Positions 25,498 to 34,020 of a DNA stretch of 64,000 bases are shown in pieces. The stretch is from contig MKVB01000004.1 in NCBI GenBank assembly GCA_001899085.1, positions 100,553-164,552 of the forward strand. The letters are read 5' to 3'. The DNA is from Devosia sp. 66-14. GTDB lineage: Bacteria; Pseudomonadota; Alphaproteobacteria; Rhizobiales; Devosiaceae. Below the pieces are notes generated by a model, which saw only the letters and a program-made list of their open reading frames with translations, did no database searches and was not told the DNA's origin. The translations under genes were made by a program, and so were the position numbers. Position 1 is the stretch's first letter. Every line of letters starts with the position of its first letter.

Positions 25498-26670
25498 TCA
25501 GGCGGCGCGCCTGAACAGCGTCTCGCCGCCCACCACCGTCGCCTCGACCTCGAGCGTTGTCGGCTCGAGCACCGCGAAGTCGGCGAGCTTGCCCACTTCG
25601 ATCGAGCCGATGTCTTTTTCCATCCCCAGCACCCGAGCCGGCACGAGGCTGGTGGCATGGGCGGTACGGGTAAGGTCGGCGCCGACCAGCTGCACGTAGT
25701 TCCGCATTGCCTCGTCCGGCGTCAGCGACGAGCCGCAGAGCCCGCCATTGCGATCGACCACGGCCTTGCCGCGCGCGCTGCGCACCCATTGCCCGGGATA
25801 GAACTCGAATTCCATCTCCTCGGCGCCGGCATATTTGTTGGCGTCGGTCTCGAGGAACACCCGCTCGACCGGCAGTTGCGCCAGGATTTTCATCAGCTTG
25901 GGCGAGACATGGATGCCGTCGCAGATCAACCCCAGGGCGAGGCCCGCTTCGGCCATCAGCGCATCGGTGAGCGACAGGATGTGGAGCCCCATATTGCCCG
26001 GCTCGGGTTGGCGCATCACGTTGTACATATGGGTCACCGCATCGATGCCCCACGAGGCGTAACGCGCCACGTCGTCCGGTACCGCCTGGCTATGGCCGAG
26101 ATGGATGCTGACCCCGTCGGCCTTCAGCCGCTTGATGAAGGCTTCGGCGCCCGGCAGTTCCGGTGCCAGCGTCACCGCCTTCAGCCGGCCGTTGCTGGCG
26201 GCCAGCATGCGTTCGGCGAGCTCGACGCTCGGCTTTTGCAAATTGCGCGGGTTGTGCGCACCGGGCGAGGCGAAGACCGGGCCCTCGCTGTGGATGCCGA
26301 TGGCGCGCGCCCCGGCGGCTTTCTCGATCTCGGCGGCGAGGCGCGTGAGCGTCGGTTCCATGTTCTCGGGCGGCAGGCAACTGATCGACGGCAGGAACCC
26401 GGTGACGCCGCGCGACAGCAGCAGCGTCGAGTTGTCGGACACGCAGCCGGGCACGGTGTCGTTGTAGAGGTAGACGTCCATGCCGTGCTGCAAGAGGTCG
26501 ATAATGCCGGGGAACAGCAGCTTGCCGCTGGCGTCGACATCCTGCCAGTTGGCGCCGGTGGCGTCGTCTCGGCCTATGATGCCGGTGAACCGGCCGTTCT
26601 CGATCAACAGATCCTGCCCGATTTCTCCGCCCGGGGTCACCAGCGTGGCGTTACGCCATCTTTGCTTCAC
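25498..26670 (-). CDS. nagA: N-acetylglucosamine-6-phosphate deacetylase-like amidohydrolase
   Basis: A 390-residue protein; the GTG at 26670 is chosen because the region upstream holds the box B promoter. NagA blocks in order: PGIIDLLQHG, IHSEGPVFAS with the metal Glu, AHNPRNL, HLGHSQA, VTHMYNVM, ICDGIHVSP, the catalytic Asp in ETDANKYAG, and GLCGSSLTPDEAMRN. The HxH pair of many amidohydrolases is incomplete, as also in E. coli NagA. It deacetylates an N-acetylamino-sugar phosphate in the cytoplasm. No nagB deaminase is in the window, so the true substrate may differ. Confidence 0.8.
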   Translation of the reverse strand: MKQRWRNATLVTPGGEIGQDLLIENGRFTGIIGRDDATGANWQDVDASGKLLFPGIIDLLQHGMDVYLYNDTVPGCVSDNSTLLLSRGVTGFLPSISCLPPENMEPTLTRLAAEIEKAAGARAIGIHSEGPVFASPGAHNPRNLQKPSVELAERMLAASNGRLKAVTLAPELPGAEAFIKRLKADGVSIHLGHSQAVPDDVARYASWGIDAVTHMYNVMRQPEPGNMGLHILSLTDALMAEAGLALGLICDGIHVSPKLMKILAQLPVERVFLETDANKYAGAEEMEFEFYPGQWVRSARGKAVVDRNGGLCGSSLTPDEAMRNYVQLVGADLTRTAHATSLVPARVLGMEKDIGSIEVGKLADFAVLEPTTLEVEATVVGGETLFRRAA

Positions 26671-26689
26671 TTGCAGAATCCATGCTCGT

Positions 26690-26708
26690 AGTATATTGTC
26701 ATGATAAC
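26690..26708. promoter_or_regulatory. island box B in the nagA / GntR divergent region
   Basis: ATATTGTCATGATAAC at 26693-26708 matches the island box. On the minus strand TATACT (26695-26690) is a good -10 for nagA and overlaps the box, and TTGAAT lies at 26728-26723. A repressor bound here would block nagA and could affect the divergent regulator gene. Confidence 0.65.
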
Positions 26709-26736
26709 CACCTAACATGCGAATTCAAGGGGAAAC

Positions 26737-26838
26737 ATGACGCCGCGGCGCGCCTCTGTGATCGGCAGGGCGGGCGTGGTGCTATATGTCGCCGAAGCAA
26801 TCTTCGGCAATCACCTGTCACGGGAAGTCCTGGCTTGA
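26737..26838 (+). CDS. candidate 33-residue leader peptide upstream of the GntR-type regulator
   Basis: ATG 26737 follows a strong ribosome site (CAAGGGGAAAC). The frame encodes 33 residues, beginning MTPRRASVIGRAG, and stops at 26836-26838, overlapping the TTG start of the regulator by 3 bases (TTGA). The same overlap style is used between genes elsewhere in the window. It may only couple translation to the regulator; no family is recognised. The alternative is that this is chance and the regulator starts elsewhere. Confidence 0.4.
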   Translation: MTPRRASVIGRAGVVLYVAEAIFGNHLSREVLA

Positions 26839-27830
26839 GTATCGATCTGTCGCCACGCCACTTGCAGCTCAGGGATATGCTGTTCCGGCGCTGGAAAACC
26901 AACGGGCTGAAGGCCGGAGACAAGATAGAGTCGCAGAACGAGATCGTGAAGTTCTGCGAATTCTCGCTGATCACCGTGATCAAGACGCTGAAGGACCTCG
27001 AGGCCGAGGGGATCATCCGTCGCCAGGTCGGCAAGGGCTCCTTCCTTGTCGAGACGCCGTGGACCGAGGCGCATCACCGTATCGGCTTCTTCTACAACCG
27101 CGACATCGTCGGCGGCGGCATCTTCAACAACGAGTTCTACACCAAGCTGGTGGTGGCGCTGGAAAAGGCCGTGGTCTCCGATGGCCACGAATTCATCCTG
27201 GGCAGCTTCACCCACAAGTCGATGCCGACCCACGTGTGGGACGCGCTCGATGTGGTGGTGCTCGCCGGCATTACGCCGGAAACCGAGATCGACAAGTTGC
27301 CCGAGACTTCGGCGCAGGTGGCGATCATGGACCTCGTCATCGAGGATCTGCCCTACCACGCCTACCGCATCGATTTCGAGCCGGCCTTCATGGAGATGTT
27401 CCGGGTCAACGATGGCAAGAAGCTGAAGTATCTCTACCTCAACACCACCATCACTTCGAGCGAGCAGGCCTCCCGCCTCGCCAGCATCAAGCGTGCCCAT
27501 GCCTCGACCAGGACCGAGCAGGAACTGCGCATCATCTCGGTGAACCAGGAGACCGGCCAGAGCGACACGGCCGAGCTCGAAGCGGTATTGAAGAGCTACA
27601 AGCCAGACATCGTCTGCGGCTACATGCATCACAGCTGGGTGCCGGTCATCGCCGCCAAGGCCACCAAGCCCACCCGCGCCTATCGCTACTCGCTCGACAA
27701 TGACGGCCCGAGCTTCAATGTCGATTCCGCCGCCTGGATGCAGCAGGTGCTGGCCGATATCTACGCCAATCTCGAAGACCGGAAGCCGGGCAAGCAGGTC
27801 ATGAGCATGCCGGCGACGTTTCATCCGTAA
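26835..27830 (+). CDS. GntR-type regulator with LacI-like sensor domain
   Basis: About 331 residues from the TTG at 26835 (GGAAG 8 bases upstream). The N-terminal winged helix reads RHLQLRDMLFRRWKTNGLKAGDKI, SLITVIKTLKDLEAEGII and GKGSFLVE. The remaining 250 residues resemble a periplasmic-binding/LacI-type effector domain (HRIGFFYNRD, ALDVVVLAGI, ISVNQETGQ) rather than FCD or UTRA, as in AraR-like proteins. It is divergent from nagA across box B and is the best candidate for the factor that reads the seven island boxes. Effector unknown, probably a sugar. Confidence 0.75.
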   Translation: MSIDLSPRHLQLRDMLFRRWKTNGLKAGDKIESQNEIVKFCEFSLITVIKTLKDLEAEGIIRRQVGKGSFLVETPWTEAHHRIGFFYNRDIVGGGIFNNEFYTKLVVALEKAVVSDGHEFILGSFTHKSMPTHVWDALDVVVLAGITPETEIDKLPETSAQVAIMDLVIEDLPYHAYRIDFEPAFMEMFRVNDGKKLKYLYLNTTITSSEQASRLASIKRAHASTRTEQELRIISVNQETGQSDTAELEAVLKSYKPDIVCGYMHHSWVPVIAAKATKPTRAYRYSLDNDGPSFNVDSAAWMQQVLADIYANLEDRKPGKQVMSMPATFHP

Positions 27831-27853
27831 GTAAGCGCTGATTTCTCAGTCAG

Positions 27854-28014
27854 TGCCTTCTCCCCTTGAGGGAGAAGGTGCCCGAAGGGCGGATGAGGGG
27901 TATCTCTCCGCGTACTGGATCGCTCCTCGCTTCGCTCGGAGCGCGCTACACTTCGTTGCGCGTACCCCTCATCCGGCGCTACGCGCCACCTTATCCCGCA
28001 AGGGGAGAAGGTAA
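27854..28014. repeat. paired-palindrome element R4
   Basis: CTTCTCCCCTTGAGGGAGAA and GGGCGGATGAGGGGTA on the left are mirrored by TACCCCTCATCCGGCG and CCGCAAGGGGAGAAGG on the right, with a loop of about 65 bases that itself contains GCTCCTCGCTTCGCTCGGAG. It lies between the convergent regulator and aldolase genes. Confidence 0.85.
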
Positions 28015-28035
28015 GGTGGTGGTCGCCGGTGAGTC

Positions 28036-28854
28036 TCAGCCCAGCGCCTTGTCAAACGCCACCATCGACTCATCGGCATAGTTCGCCAGCGCGATCACGT
28101 CGGCGCCGACGGACAGCAAATTGTACCCCATGTCGACATACTCGCCGATCAGGTCGCGATTGGTCACCGTGGCGGCGATCTTGCCGTATTTGCGCGCCAC
28201 CTGCGCAATGCGCTTGCGCACCGCCTTGATCTCGTCGTGCTGGATCTGGCCAGGAATGCCGCTTGCCACCGAATAGTCGCCCGGGCCGAAGAACAGGCAG
28301 TCGACGCCGTCCATCTCGGCGATTGCCTCGAGGTGCTCCATCGCCTCGGGATCCTCGATCTGGTAGCAGGCGAAGCGCTCCTCATTGGCGGTCTTGAGGT
28401 AATCGAGGAAGCCGACGCGGGTGAACTGGGCATCGTTATTGCCGCCATCGACGGCGCGCTTGCCGAGCGGCGCGAACTTGGTGATGTCGCGCACCTTGCG
28501 GGCGTCGTCGGCGTTCATGACGTGCGGCACGATCAGGCCGGTCGCATCCATCTCATAGCCGCGGATATAGTCGCTGTAGCTGCCACGCGACACGCGCAGC
28601 AACGTGTCGACGTCATAGAGCTTGGCAGCGCGGATCTGGTGCTCCACCTGCTCCCAGGTCGCCGAGGTGTGCTCCATGCACAGCCACAGCGCATCGGGCT
28701 GCGCCGCCGCGAAAATCTCGGCGATCTTGGCGTCGGCGATGTTGAGCTTCAATACGCGGGCCACCTTGCCCTCGCGGATGGTGCGCAGCACGCGGCTCGG
28801 CCGCATGCGGAAGCGCGTCGGGGGCGTCGCGGCGTAGGGCTGCGTCTGGGACAA
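28036..28854 (-). CDS. HpcH/HpaI family aldolase
   Basis: A 272-residue protein starting at TTG 28854 with GGAGGAA 8 bases upstream. Family blocks: LCMEHTSATWEQVEHQIRAA (metal region), GLIVPHVMNADDARKV, and the late PGDYSV segment. Such enzymes perform reversible retro-aldol cleavage of 2-keto-3-deoxy-type acids, giving pyruvate and an aldehyde. It is the promoter-distal gene of a five-gene minus-strand operon (32401 to 28036), so it could carry out the final cleavage of the sugar acid made by the four dehydrogenases. Confidence 0.8.
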   Translation of the reverse strand: MSQTQPYAATPPTRFRMRPSRVLRTIREGKVARVLKLNIADAKIAEIFAAAQPDALWLCMEHTSATWEQVEHQIRAAKLYDVDTLLRVSRGSYSDYIRGYEMDATGLIVPHVMNADDARKVRDITKFAPLGKRAVDGGNNDAQFTRVGFLDYLKTANEERFACYQIEDPEAMEHLEAIAEMDGVDCLFFGPGDYSVASGIPGQIQHDEIKAVRKRIAQVARKYGKIAATVTNRDLIGEYVDMGYNLLSVGADVIALANYADESMVAFDKALG

Positions 28855-28874
28855 GATGAGTTCCTCCGGAGGGG

Positions 28875-29660
28875 TTATTTGGCGGTGTAGCCGCCATCGA
28901 TGGGGATGTTGGTGCCGGTGACATAGGCCGAGGCGTCCGACGCCAGAAACACGATGACGCCCTTCAAATCGGTATCGTTGGCCATGCGGCCCAGCTGCGT
29001 ACGGGCGCTGTAGGCTTTGACGAACGGCGCCGGCTGGTTGTTGAAGAAGCCGCCCGGCGACAGGCAGTTCACGCGCACATTGTCGGCGCCGAGGATGCTC
29101 GCCGCCCAGCGGGTGAAGTTGAGCATGCCGCCCTTCTCGTAGTGGTAGATCGGCGACGGGTTGGGCGTCATGTCGGTGCCCTCGTAGTTGGCCATCTCGA
29201 CCCCGACCATGCCCATCATCGAGCCGATATTGATGATCGAGCCGGATTTCTGCGCCCGCATGTTGCGGCCGAACAGCTCGGTGATCTTGAACAGCGCCGA
29301 GGCGTTGACGCGGAGGCTCTTGTCGAACGCGTCGAGATCGTGGGCCCAGCCGTCGAGCGCCGAACGGGTCACCGCATTGTTGACCAAAACGTCGCAGCGG
29401 CCGCCCCGGGCGATCACCTCGCGGTGCAGCGCCTCGATGGACTCGTCCGACGACAGGTCGAGCGGCAGCGCCGTGACGTCGTAGCCCCGCGCCCGCTCTT
29501 CCGCCGCCACCGCTTCGAGCTTGCTGACGTCGCGCGCCGCGATGAAGGTCTGCGCCCCGGCCTCGGCCAGGGCCGCGACGATCTGCCGGCCGTAGAGCCC
29601 GGCGCCGCCGGTGACCACGGCGACCTTGCCCGTTAGCGAGAAGCTTTCCAGTACCTGCAT
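28875..29660 (-). CDS. SDR family oxidoreductase
   Basis: A 261-residue classical SDR; start ATG 29660. NAD(P) motif TGGAGLYGRQI near residue 18, VLVNNAV, a catalytic Ser in IGSMMG and the YxxxK pair in IYHYEKGG; the end TGTNIPIDGGYTAK is typical. It oxidises or reduces a hydroxyl of a sugar-acid-like compound. It lies 2 bp downstream of a Gfo/Idh/MocA gene in the same operon. Confidence 0.87.
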   Translation of the reverse strand: MQVLESFSLTGKVAVVTGGAGLYGRQIVAALAEAGAQTFIAARDVSKLEAVAAEERARGYDVTALPLDLSSDESIEALHREVIARGGRCDVLVNNAVTRSALDGWAHDLDAFDKSLRVNASALFKITELFGRNMRAQKSGSIINIGSMMGMVGVEMANYEGTDMTPNPSPIYHYEKGGMLNFTRWAASILGADNVRVNCLSPGGFFNNQPAPFVKAYSARTQLGRMANDTDLKGVIVFLASDASAYVTGTNIPIDGGYTAK

Positions 29661-29662
29661 GT

Positions 29663-30622
29663 TCAGTCCATCTCGCTGAGGAAAACCCGGCGTCCGCCCT
29701 GTTCGCGGCTTTCGATGCCAGCGATCACCAGCTGCATCAGTTCGCGCGTCTCCTCCCATGGCACCGGCGGCTTGCCGGTGCGGAGGTAATCGACGAAGCC
29801 GACGAGCTGGGTGCGGAACGCGTGATAAGTGTCGGTGAACTTGAGCTGCAGCCCGGCGGCAGTGCCGGCCAGCGTCACCATGCCGAAACCGCCGCCCATG
29901 TCCTTGGTCACCTGCAACAGCACGTCGATGCCGTCGCGGTGGCGCAGGTGGACGATGTTGGAATTGGCGTCGCCGATATTCTGCACCGAGACATAGCCCG
30001 GCCCGGTGATCGGGTAGACCGTTTCCAGCGCATGGATGCCATAGGCTTCCCACGACTTCGCCATGGTGGCGCTGACATGGCGCAACTGCCCGAGCGCGTG
30101 CGTGGCGCGGTGGTAGGGCGCATATTCCTTGGCGAAGCGCATCGCCGACGAGCTGATCAGCGGCTTGCCCTCGGCCACCCATTTCGAGAACGTCGCGAGG
30201 TCCAGTCGGTTGTCGCAAAGCGGCTTGTCGATGAACACCGGGATGCCCGCCTCGATGAACGGCCGCGCCCGCTCGACATGCTCAAAACCCTTGTCGGTGG
30301 CGACCAGCACCGCGTCGACCTCGCCGATCACATCTTCGGCGCGCGCCGCAATATTGGGGATATGGGCGACGGCGGCCACCTGCACGGCATCGGCGGGGTC
30401 GTCGGTCCACACATGCGTGACCTTGGCGCCGGGGATGCCGAGCGAGCCTGGAGGTTGCTTGGCGATATAGTCCTTGATCACCGGGTAGGGGCAGGCCGCG
30501 AGCGCCTTGGCGTCGTAGCTGCCATTGATGATGATGCTCCAGGAATAGGGGTGCCCGTTGCCCTCCACCATGCCCAGCATGGCGAGGCGGATTTCATCCC
30601 GGGTGATCGGCAGAACGCTCAT
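29663..30622 (-). CDS. Gfo/Idh/MocA family oxidoreductase
   Basis: A 319-residue dehydrogenase. The N-terminal Rossmann strand is unusual (IRLAMLGMVEGNGHPYSWS, no GxGxxG), but the middle DAVLVATDKGFEHVERA and IPVFIDKPLC (family EKP motif as DKP) and the C-terminal alpha/beta domain are clear. This variant form occurs in sugar-catabolic clusters. It acts on a sugar or inositol-like hydroxyl with NAD(P). It is flanked in the operon by two SDRs. Confidence 0.82.
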   Translation of the reverse strand: MSVLPITRDEIRLAMLGMVEGNGHPYSWSIIINGSYDAKALAACPYPVIKDYIAKQPPGSLGIPGAKVTHVWTDDPADAVQVAAVAHIPNIAARAEDVIGEVDAVLVATDKGFEHVERARPFIEAGIPVFIDKPLCDNRLDLATFSKWVAEGKPLISSSAMRFAKEYAPYHRATHALGQLRHVSATMAKSWEAYGIHALETVYPITGPGYVSVQNIGDANSNIVHLRHRDGIDVLLQVTKDMGGGFGMVTLAGTAAGLQLKFTDTYHAFRTQLVGFVDYLRTGKPPVPWEETRELMQLVIAGIESREQGGRRVFLSEMD

Positions 30623-30632
30623 TCAGATATCC

Positions 30633-31400
30633 CTACCAGGCGGTCCAGCCGCCATCGACATTGAGGCAGTGTCCGGTGATGTAGCTGGCCGCATCGCTCA
30701 GCAGGAACGCCGTCGGCCCGGCCATCTCGTCCTGCCGACCGATCCGGCCGAGCATGGTCTGGCGCGACAGGTTCTCCATGAACTCGGCATTGTCCTGCGT
30801 CGCCTGATGCGGATAGGGGCCGGGCGCCACAGCGTTGACCCGGATGCCGGCCGGGCCGAAATGGCCGGCCATGTAGCGCACCATCTGGATCGTTCCGGCC
30901 TTGCCGGCCCCGTACTCGATCGGGTTTGGCGCCATGTCGCCCGGGTAGTTCGCCGGGTTCGGCGCCACCACGCCATACATCGAGGCATAGAGCACCATCG
31001 AGGCGCCGGGCCCCATATGCTTGGCCGCCTCGCGGGCGAGGAGGAAGCTGCCCGTGAGGTTCAGCCGGTTGGTGCGGTCGAAATCCGCTGCCGTCAGGTC
31101 CTCGAAGCGCTTGCCGGTCGAGCCGAAGGTGGCGTTCACCACCCCATCGAGCTTGCCGAATTCCTGTGCCGCGCCGCGCACCGCGGCAAGGATCGAGTCC
31201 TCGTCGCCGATATCGAGCGGCAGCGCCAGCACGCCGCCGCCGAGCGCCTTGAGTTCGGCCGCGCCGGCCGCCAGCCGTTCCGGATTGATGTCGGCCAGCA
31301 CCACATTGGCACCTTGTTGTGCCAGCAGCTTGCTCACCGGCAGCGCCAGGTAACCCGCGCCGCCTGCCATCAGGATGGTCTTGCCGTCAAAACCAGGCAT
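30633..31400 (-). CDS. SDR family oxidoreductase
   Basis: A 255-residue classical SDR starting at ATG 31400. It has LMAGGAGYLALPVSKLLA (an atypical nucleotide motif with GGAGYLA), the YASMYG serine, the catalytic pair in IEYGAGKAG, and CLNVDGGWTAW at the end. The two SDRs of this operon share NPxPxYxxxKxG-type surroundings, suggesting related substrates. It overlaps the upstream Gfo/Idh/MocA gene. Confidence 0.87.
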   Translation of the reverse strand: MPGFDGKTILMAGGAGYLALPVSKLLAQQGANVVLADINPERLAAGAAELKALGGGVLALPLDIGDEDSILAAVRGAAQEFGKLDGVVNATFGSTGKRFEDLTAADFDRTNRLNLTGSFLLAREAAKHMGPGASMVLYASMYGVVAPNPANYPGDMAPNPIEYGAGKAGTIQMVRYMAGHFGPAGIRVNAVAPGPYPHQATQDNAEFMENLSRQTMLGRIGRQDEMAGPTAFLLSDAASYITGHCLNVDGGWTAW

Positions 31401-32401
31401 CAGAGACTCACGATCCGCTTTTCGAGCCAGGATTGCTTGGCGGCGAGCGCCACCCGCAGGTTGTCGCGCGCGTCGTCGAGCGTCGCCAGCCAGCAGGGCT
31501 TCCCTTCGATCGCATCGAGCATCGCGTCGGCCTGCATGCGGAAGCGCGCCTGGTGCGCCTCGGTCGGCACCAGCCCATCCATGAAGTCGCGCTCGTTCTG
31601 CCACTTGCCGCTGTCGTCATCGGCGAATTTCAGCGTCGAATGCTCGAGCATCAGGTTGCCCCTGGTGCCGATGAACTCGAAGCGCGCGATATTGGGCTTC
31701 TGGAACTGGTTGATGGTGACGTTCGCCATCGCTCCGCTTTCGAAACGGATGGAAACGAGGCAGGTGTCCTCGGTGTTGGTGCCCACGAGCACCAGCCGAT
31801 CGAACAGGCAGCTGACATCGGTGGGCTTGCCCATCAGCCAGATCAGCATATCGAACAGGTGGCTCGCCGCGTCGAGGATGGCCCCGCCGCCCATTTCGGG
31901 CCGGGCGTAATAGGTGCGCTGGAAATCCGGCCGGTATTTCGGGAATTCCTGTGAAGAGTTGAGATAGGCGAGCCGCAGCGTGCCGATCCTGCCTTCGAGG
32001 ATCTCTCGGCGCAGCGTCACCACTTCGTCGGCGACGCGGCGCACATAACCCACGCGCGCCACGAGGTTCTTCGAGTTGACCAGCGCCAGCGTTTCGTCGA
32101 CTTCGTTCATCGTCACCGAGAGCGGCTTTTCGACGAGGAAGTTGAGCCCGGCCTCGGCGCAGCGCCGCATCAGCGCGACATGGAAATTAGCCGGCGCGCA
32201 GATCACCGCCAGGTCGAAACTCCTGAGGTCGGCTTCGCCGATATCGCTATAGGTCTCGGTGATGCCGAACAGCTGCTTGGCTTCGTCGCGGCGCCCCGCA
32301 TCCGGTTCGACGATGGCGAGCTGGGCACGCCCGGTCAGGCTGTAGCCCTTGAGGTGACGCCGGCCGATGCCGCCGCTCCCCACGATAAGCACTCGCTTCA
32401 C
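31400..32401 (-). CDS. Gfo/Idh/MocA family oxidoreductase
   Basis: A 333-residue protein starting at GTG 32401 behind GAGGGGG. The typical Rossmann motif VLIVGSGGIGRRHLKGY, then FLVEKPLSVTMNE (EKP motif with catalytic Lys) and GGGAILDAASHLFDML with the conserved His. It is a NAD(P)-dependent sugar dehydrogenase and the first gene of the five-gene minus-strand operon, driven from the box C promoter 32 bp upstream. Confidence 0.88.
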   Translation of the reverse strand: MKRVLIVGSGGIGRRHLKGYSLTGRAQLAIVEPDAGRRDEAKQLFGITETYSDIGEADLRSFDLAVICAPANFHVALMRRCAEAGLNFLVEKPLSVTMNEVDETLALVNSKNLVARVGYVRRVADEVVTLRREILEGRIGTLRLAYLNSSQEFPKYRPDFQRTYYARPEMGGGAILDAASHLFDMLIWLMGKPTDVSCLFDRLVLVGTNTEDTCLVSIRFESGAMANVTINQFQKPNIARFEFIGTRGNLMLEHSTLKFADDDSGKWQNERDFMDGLVPTEAHQARFRMQADAMLDAIEGKPCWLATLDDARDNLRVALAAKQSWLEKRIVSL

Positions 32402-32432
32402 CCGACGACGCCCCCTCACGCGATAACCAAGT

Positions 32433-32448
32433 ATGTTGTTATGCTAAC
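32433..32448. promoter_or_regulatory. island box C (Gfo/Idh/MocA operon promoter)
   Basis: ATGTTGTTATGCTAAC, followed by GGCATAT. For the minus-strand operon, TTGACA lies at 32468-32463 and CATAAC (32443-32438) inside the box is a possible -10. Box C and box D share the run CTAACGG(C/T)ATATTT. Confidence 0.65.
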
Positions 32449-32601
32449 GGCATATTTGGTGCTGTCAATCGGAGCCGCGCGTGATCGGCTGCGCAAAAAG
32501 TCGAAAGCCGTTGAGCCCGCATCATGATCCGCGATGTGGCAGTTTCGCCAGACGAACCGCAGTTGAACGCATTGTTCTACTGGCTTGACTCCAAGAAAAG
32601 C

Positions 32602-32617
32602 ATGTTATCATGCTAAC
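32602..32617. promoter_or_regulatory. island box D (uronate-dehydrogenase-like gene promoter)
   Basis: ATGTTATCATGCTAAC at 32602-32617, then GGTATATTT. TTGACT lies at 32585-32590 upstream, and a TATCAT or TATATT -10 overlaps or follows the box. It is 38 bp before the ATG at 32655. Confidence 0.65.
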
Positions 32618-32654
32618 GGTATATTTAACGATCAATGCAGGGGGATGCATTCGA

Positions 32655-33440
32655 ATGGCTACAAAACCAAAGGTCCTCGTGACCGGCGCCAGCGGTCTGA
32701 TTGGCGGCCTCGTCATCCGCGACCTCTCCGACAAGTACGAGTTCAGTGGGTTGAGCCGGCGCGTCGTACCCGGCATCGTTCACACCCAGGCCGAAATCGC
32801 CGACCCCTCGGCCATCCGCAAGGCCTCCCAGGGCATGGATATGGTGCTGCACCTGGCAGCCGAGACGCACGAGTACGACGACTGGGACAAAGTGATGCAG
32901 AACACCATCGGCGGCACGCTGAACATGTTCCGCGCCGCCCAGGAGGCGGGGGTGAAGCGCGTGGTGTTCATGAGCACCGGCAGCACCATGTGCGGCTACG
33001 AATGGTATGAGGGCTCGCCCTACGGCAAGCTTGCCGCCAACCAGCTGCAGGCCCTGCCGCCAGGGGAAAAACTGCTCGATTACAGGGATCCGCCGCGCCC
33101 TGACAGCTTCTATGGCGTCGGCAAGCTGTTCGGCGAGAATACCGGCCGGCTGTTCTCCGATCGCTACGGCATGTCGGTAATCTGCATCCGGCTCGGCGCC
33201 GTGCTGCCGAGCGACCAGCCCGAGCTGATCCGTCATTACCCCGGCTACCTGTCGCAGGCGGATGCTGTGCAGATGGTCGACAAGTGCCTCGATGCGCCCG
33301 AGAGCGTCCGCTTCGACATCTTCGACGCCATCTCCGAGAACCAGCGGCGCTGGCGCGACACCTCGCACGCCAAACAGGTCATCGGCTGGCGCCCCACCGG
33401 CTCGGCCGACAAGTACGACATCAGCAAGCTGAGCGTTTAG
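32655..33440 (+). CDS. NAD-dependent sugar dehydrogenase/epimerase, uronate dehydrogenase-like
   Basis: A 261-residue extended SDR starting at ATG 32655 with AGGGGGA upstream. VLVTGASGLIGGLVIRDL binds NAD; VHLAAETH, FMSTGSTMCGYE, the catalytic YGVGKLFGEN and SQADAVQMVDKCLDAP follow in the same order as uronate dehydrogenases, including RPDSFYGVGKLFGE. It probably oxidises a hexuronate to its lactone, but another sugar is possible. It is divergent from the five-gene dehydrogenase operon, with boxes C and D between them. Confidence 0.72.
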   Translation: MATKPKVLVTGASGLIGGLVIRDLSDKYEFSGLSRRVVPGIVHTQAEIADPSAIRKASQGMDMVLHLAAETHEYDDWDKVMQNTIGGTLNMFRAAQEAGVKRVVFMSTGSTMCGYEWYEGSPYGKLAANQLQALPPGEKLLDYRDPPRPDSFYGVGKLFGENTGRLFSDRYGMSVICIRLGAVLPSDQPELIRHYPGYLSQADAVQMVDKCLDAPESVRFDIFDAISENQRRWRDTSHAKQVIGWRPTGSADKYDISKLSV

Positions 33441-33480
33441 GCGCTGATGTCTGCCCTTCAGCCCTGACACTCGCTAACCC

Positions 33481-33632
33481 CACCGGCCGTCATCCCGACG
33501 AAAGTCGGGACCCACTGCTCGGAGTGCGGGTAAGCAATGGCCGCGCCGACCATCACAGCAGGGTCGGCGCGATCGCATTTGGGCAACCGCCAGTGCACTG
33601 GGTCCCGACTTTCGTCGGGATGACGGCCGGTG
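33481..33632. repeat. paired-palindrome element R2
   Basis: A perfect 34-base inverted repeat, 33481-33514 against 33599-33632, with an 84-base loop. Each arm includes the hairpin GTCCCGACTTTCGTCGGGA. It has the same architecture as R1 with compensatory base changes. It lies at the 3' end of the uronate-dehydrogenase-like gene. Confidence 0.88.
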
Positions 33633-33755
33633 CATAGGCGCGTCAGCGTATCAACCGCGCCGCTCGCTCCCAGCGATTCACCTCACCCAAAAACCCCCGC
33701 AAATCCGCCCCGCGTTCCGCCTGACGGACCTATTCGCCCGAGTCGCGCCCGTCGC

Positions 33756-33790
33756 TTGACCACCCCAAACTGATATGTTGTTATGTTAAT
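33756..33790 (+). promoter_or_regulatory. island box E with promoter of the FadR/ABC operon
   Basis: TTGACC (33756-33761), 17 bp, TGTTAT (33779-33784); the box ATGTTGTTATGTTAAT occupies 33775-33790 and covers the -10. The long leader to the ATG at 34021 (about 230 bases) contains a second operator-like palindrome at 33937-33950. Apart from this and R2 I see no gene in 33441-34020. Confidence 0.65.
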
Positions 33791-33936
33791 GACATATGCA
33801 GGCCACCAGGGGGAAATTGGTGACTCAGCGGGACGATACCGTCGATCGTGTGCGCGCTCGCTGCGCCTCGTTCCGCACTTGCGTCGATCGCCCGCATCGC
33901 CCGTTTCCGCCCCGTTGCTCACAGCGTCAGGCCCAG

Positions 33937-33950
33937 TTTGGTCGACCAAA
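33937..33950. promoter_or_regulatory. 14-bp perfect palindrome, likely FadR-type operator
   Basis: TTTGGTCGACCAAA is fully self-complementary and fits the T-GGT-N-ACC-A pattern of FCD-type GntR operators. TTGACA at 33961-33966 follows 10 bp later, but no convincing -10 is seen. It lies 70 bp before the FadR-type regulator gene and is probably its autoregulatory site. Confidence 0.6.
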
Positions 33951-34020
33951 ACATAAAAGTTTGACACCATATGACGGGCTATGGTTCCCTAAAGTGATGA
34001 GGGGCAGGGGAACCACAGAC

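Noticed and set aside
25498-26670. NagA as an inactive enzyme because it lacks the HxH pair
   Set aside because: E. coli NagA also lacks the full HxH motif; the metal Glu, later His residues and catalytic Asp are all kept.
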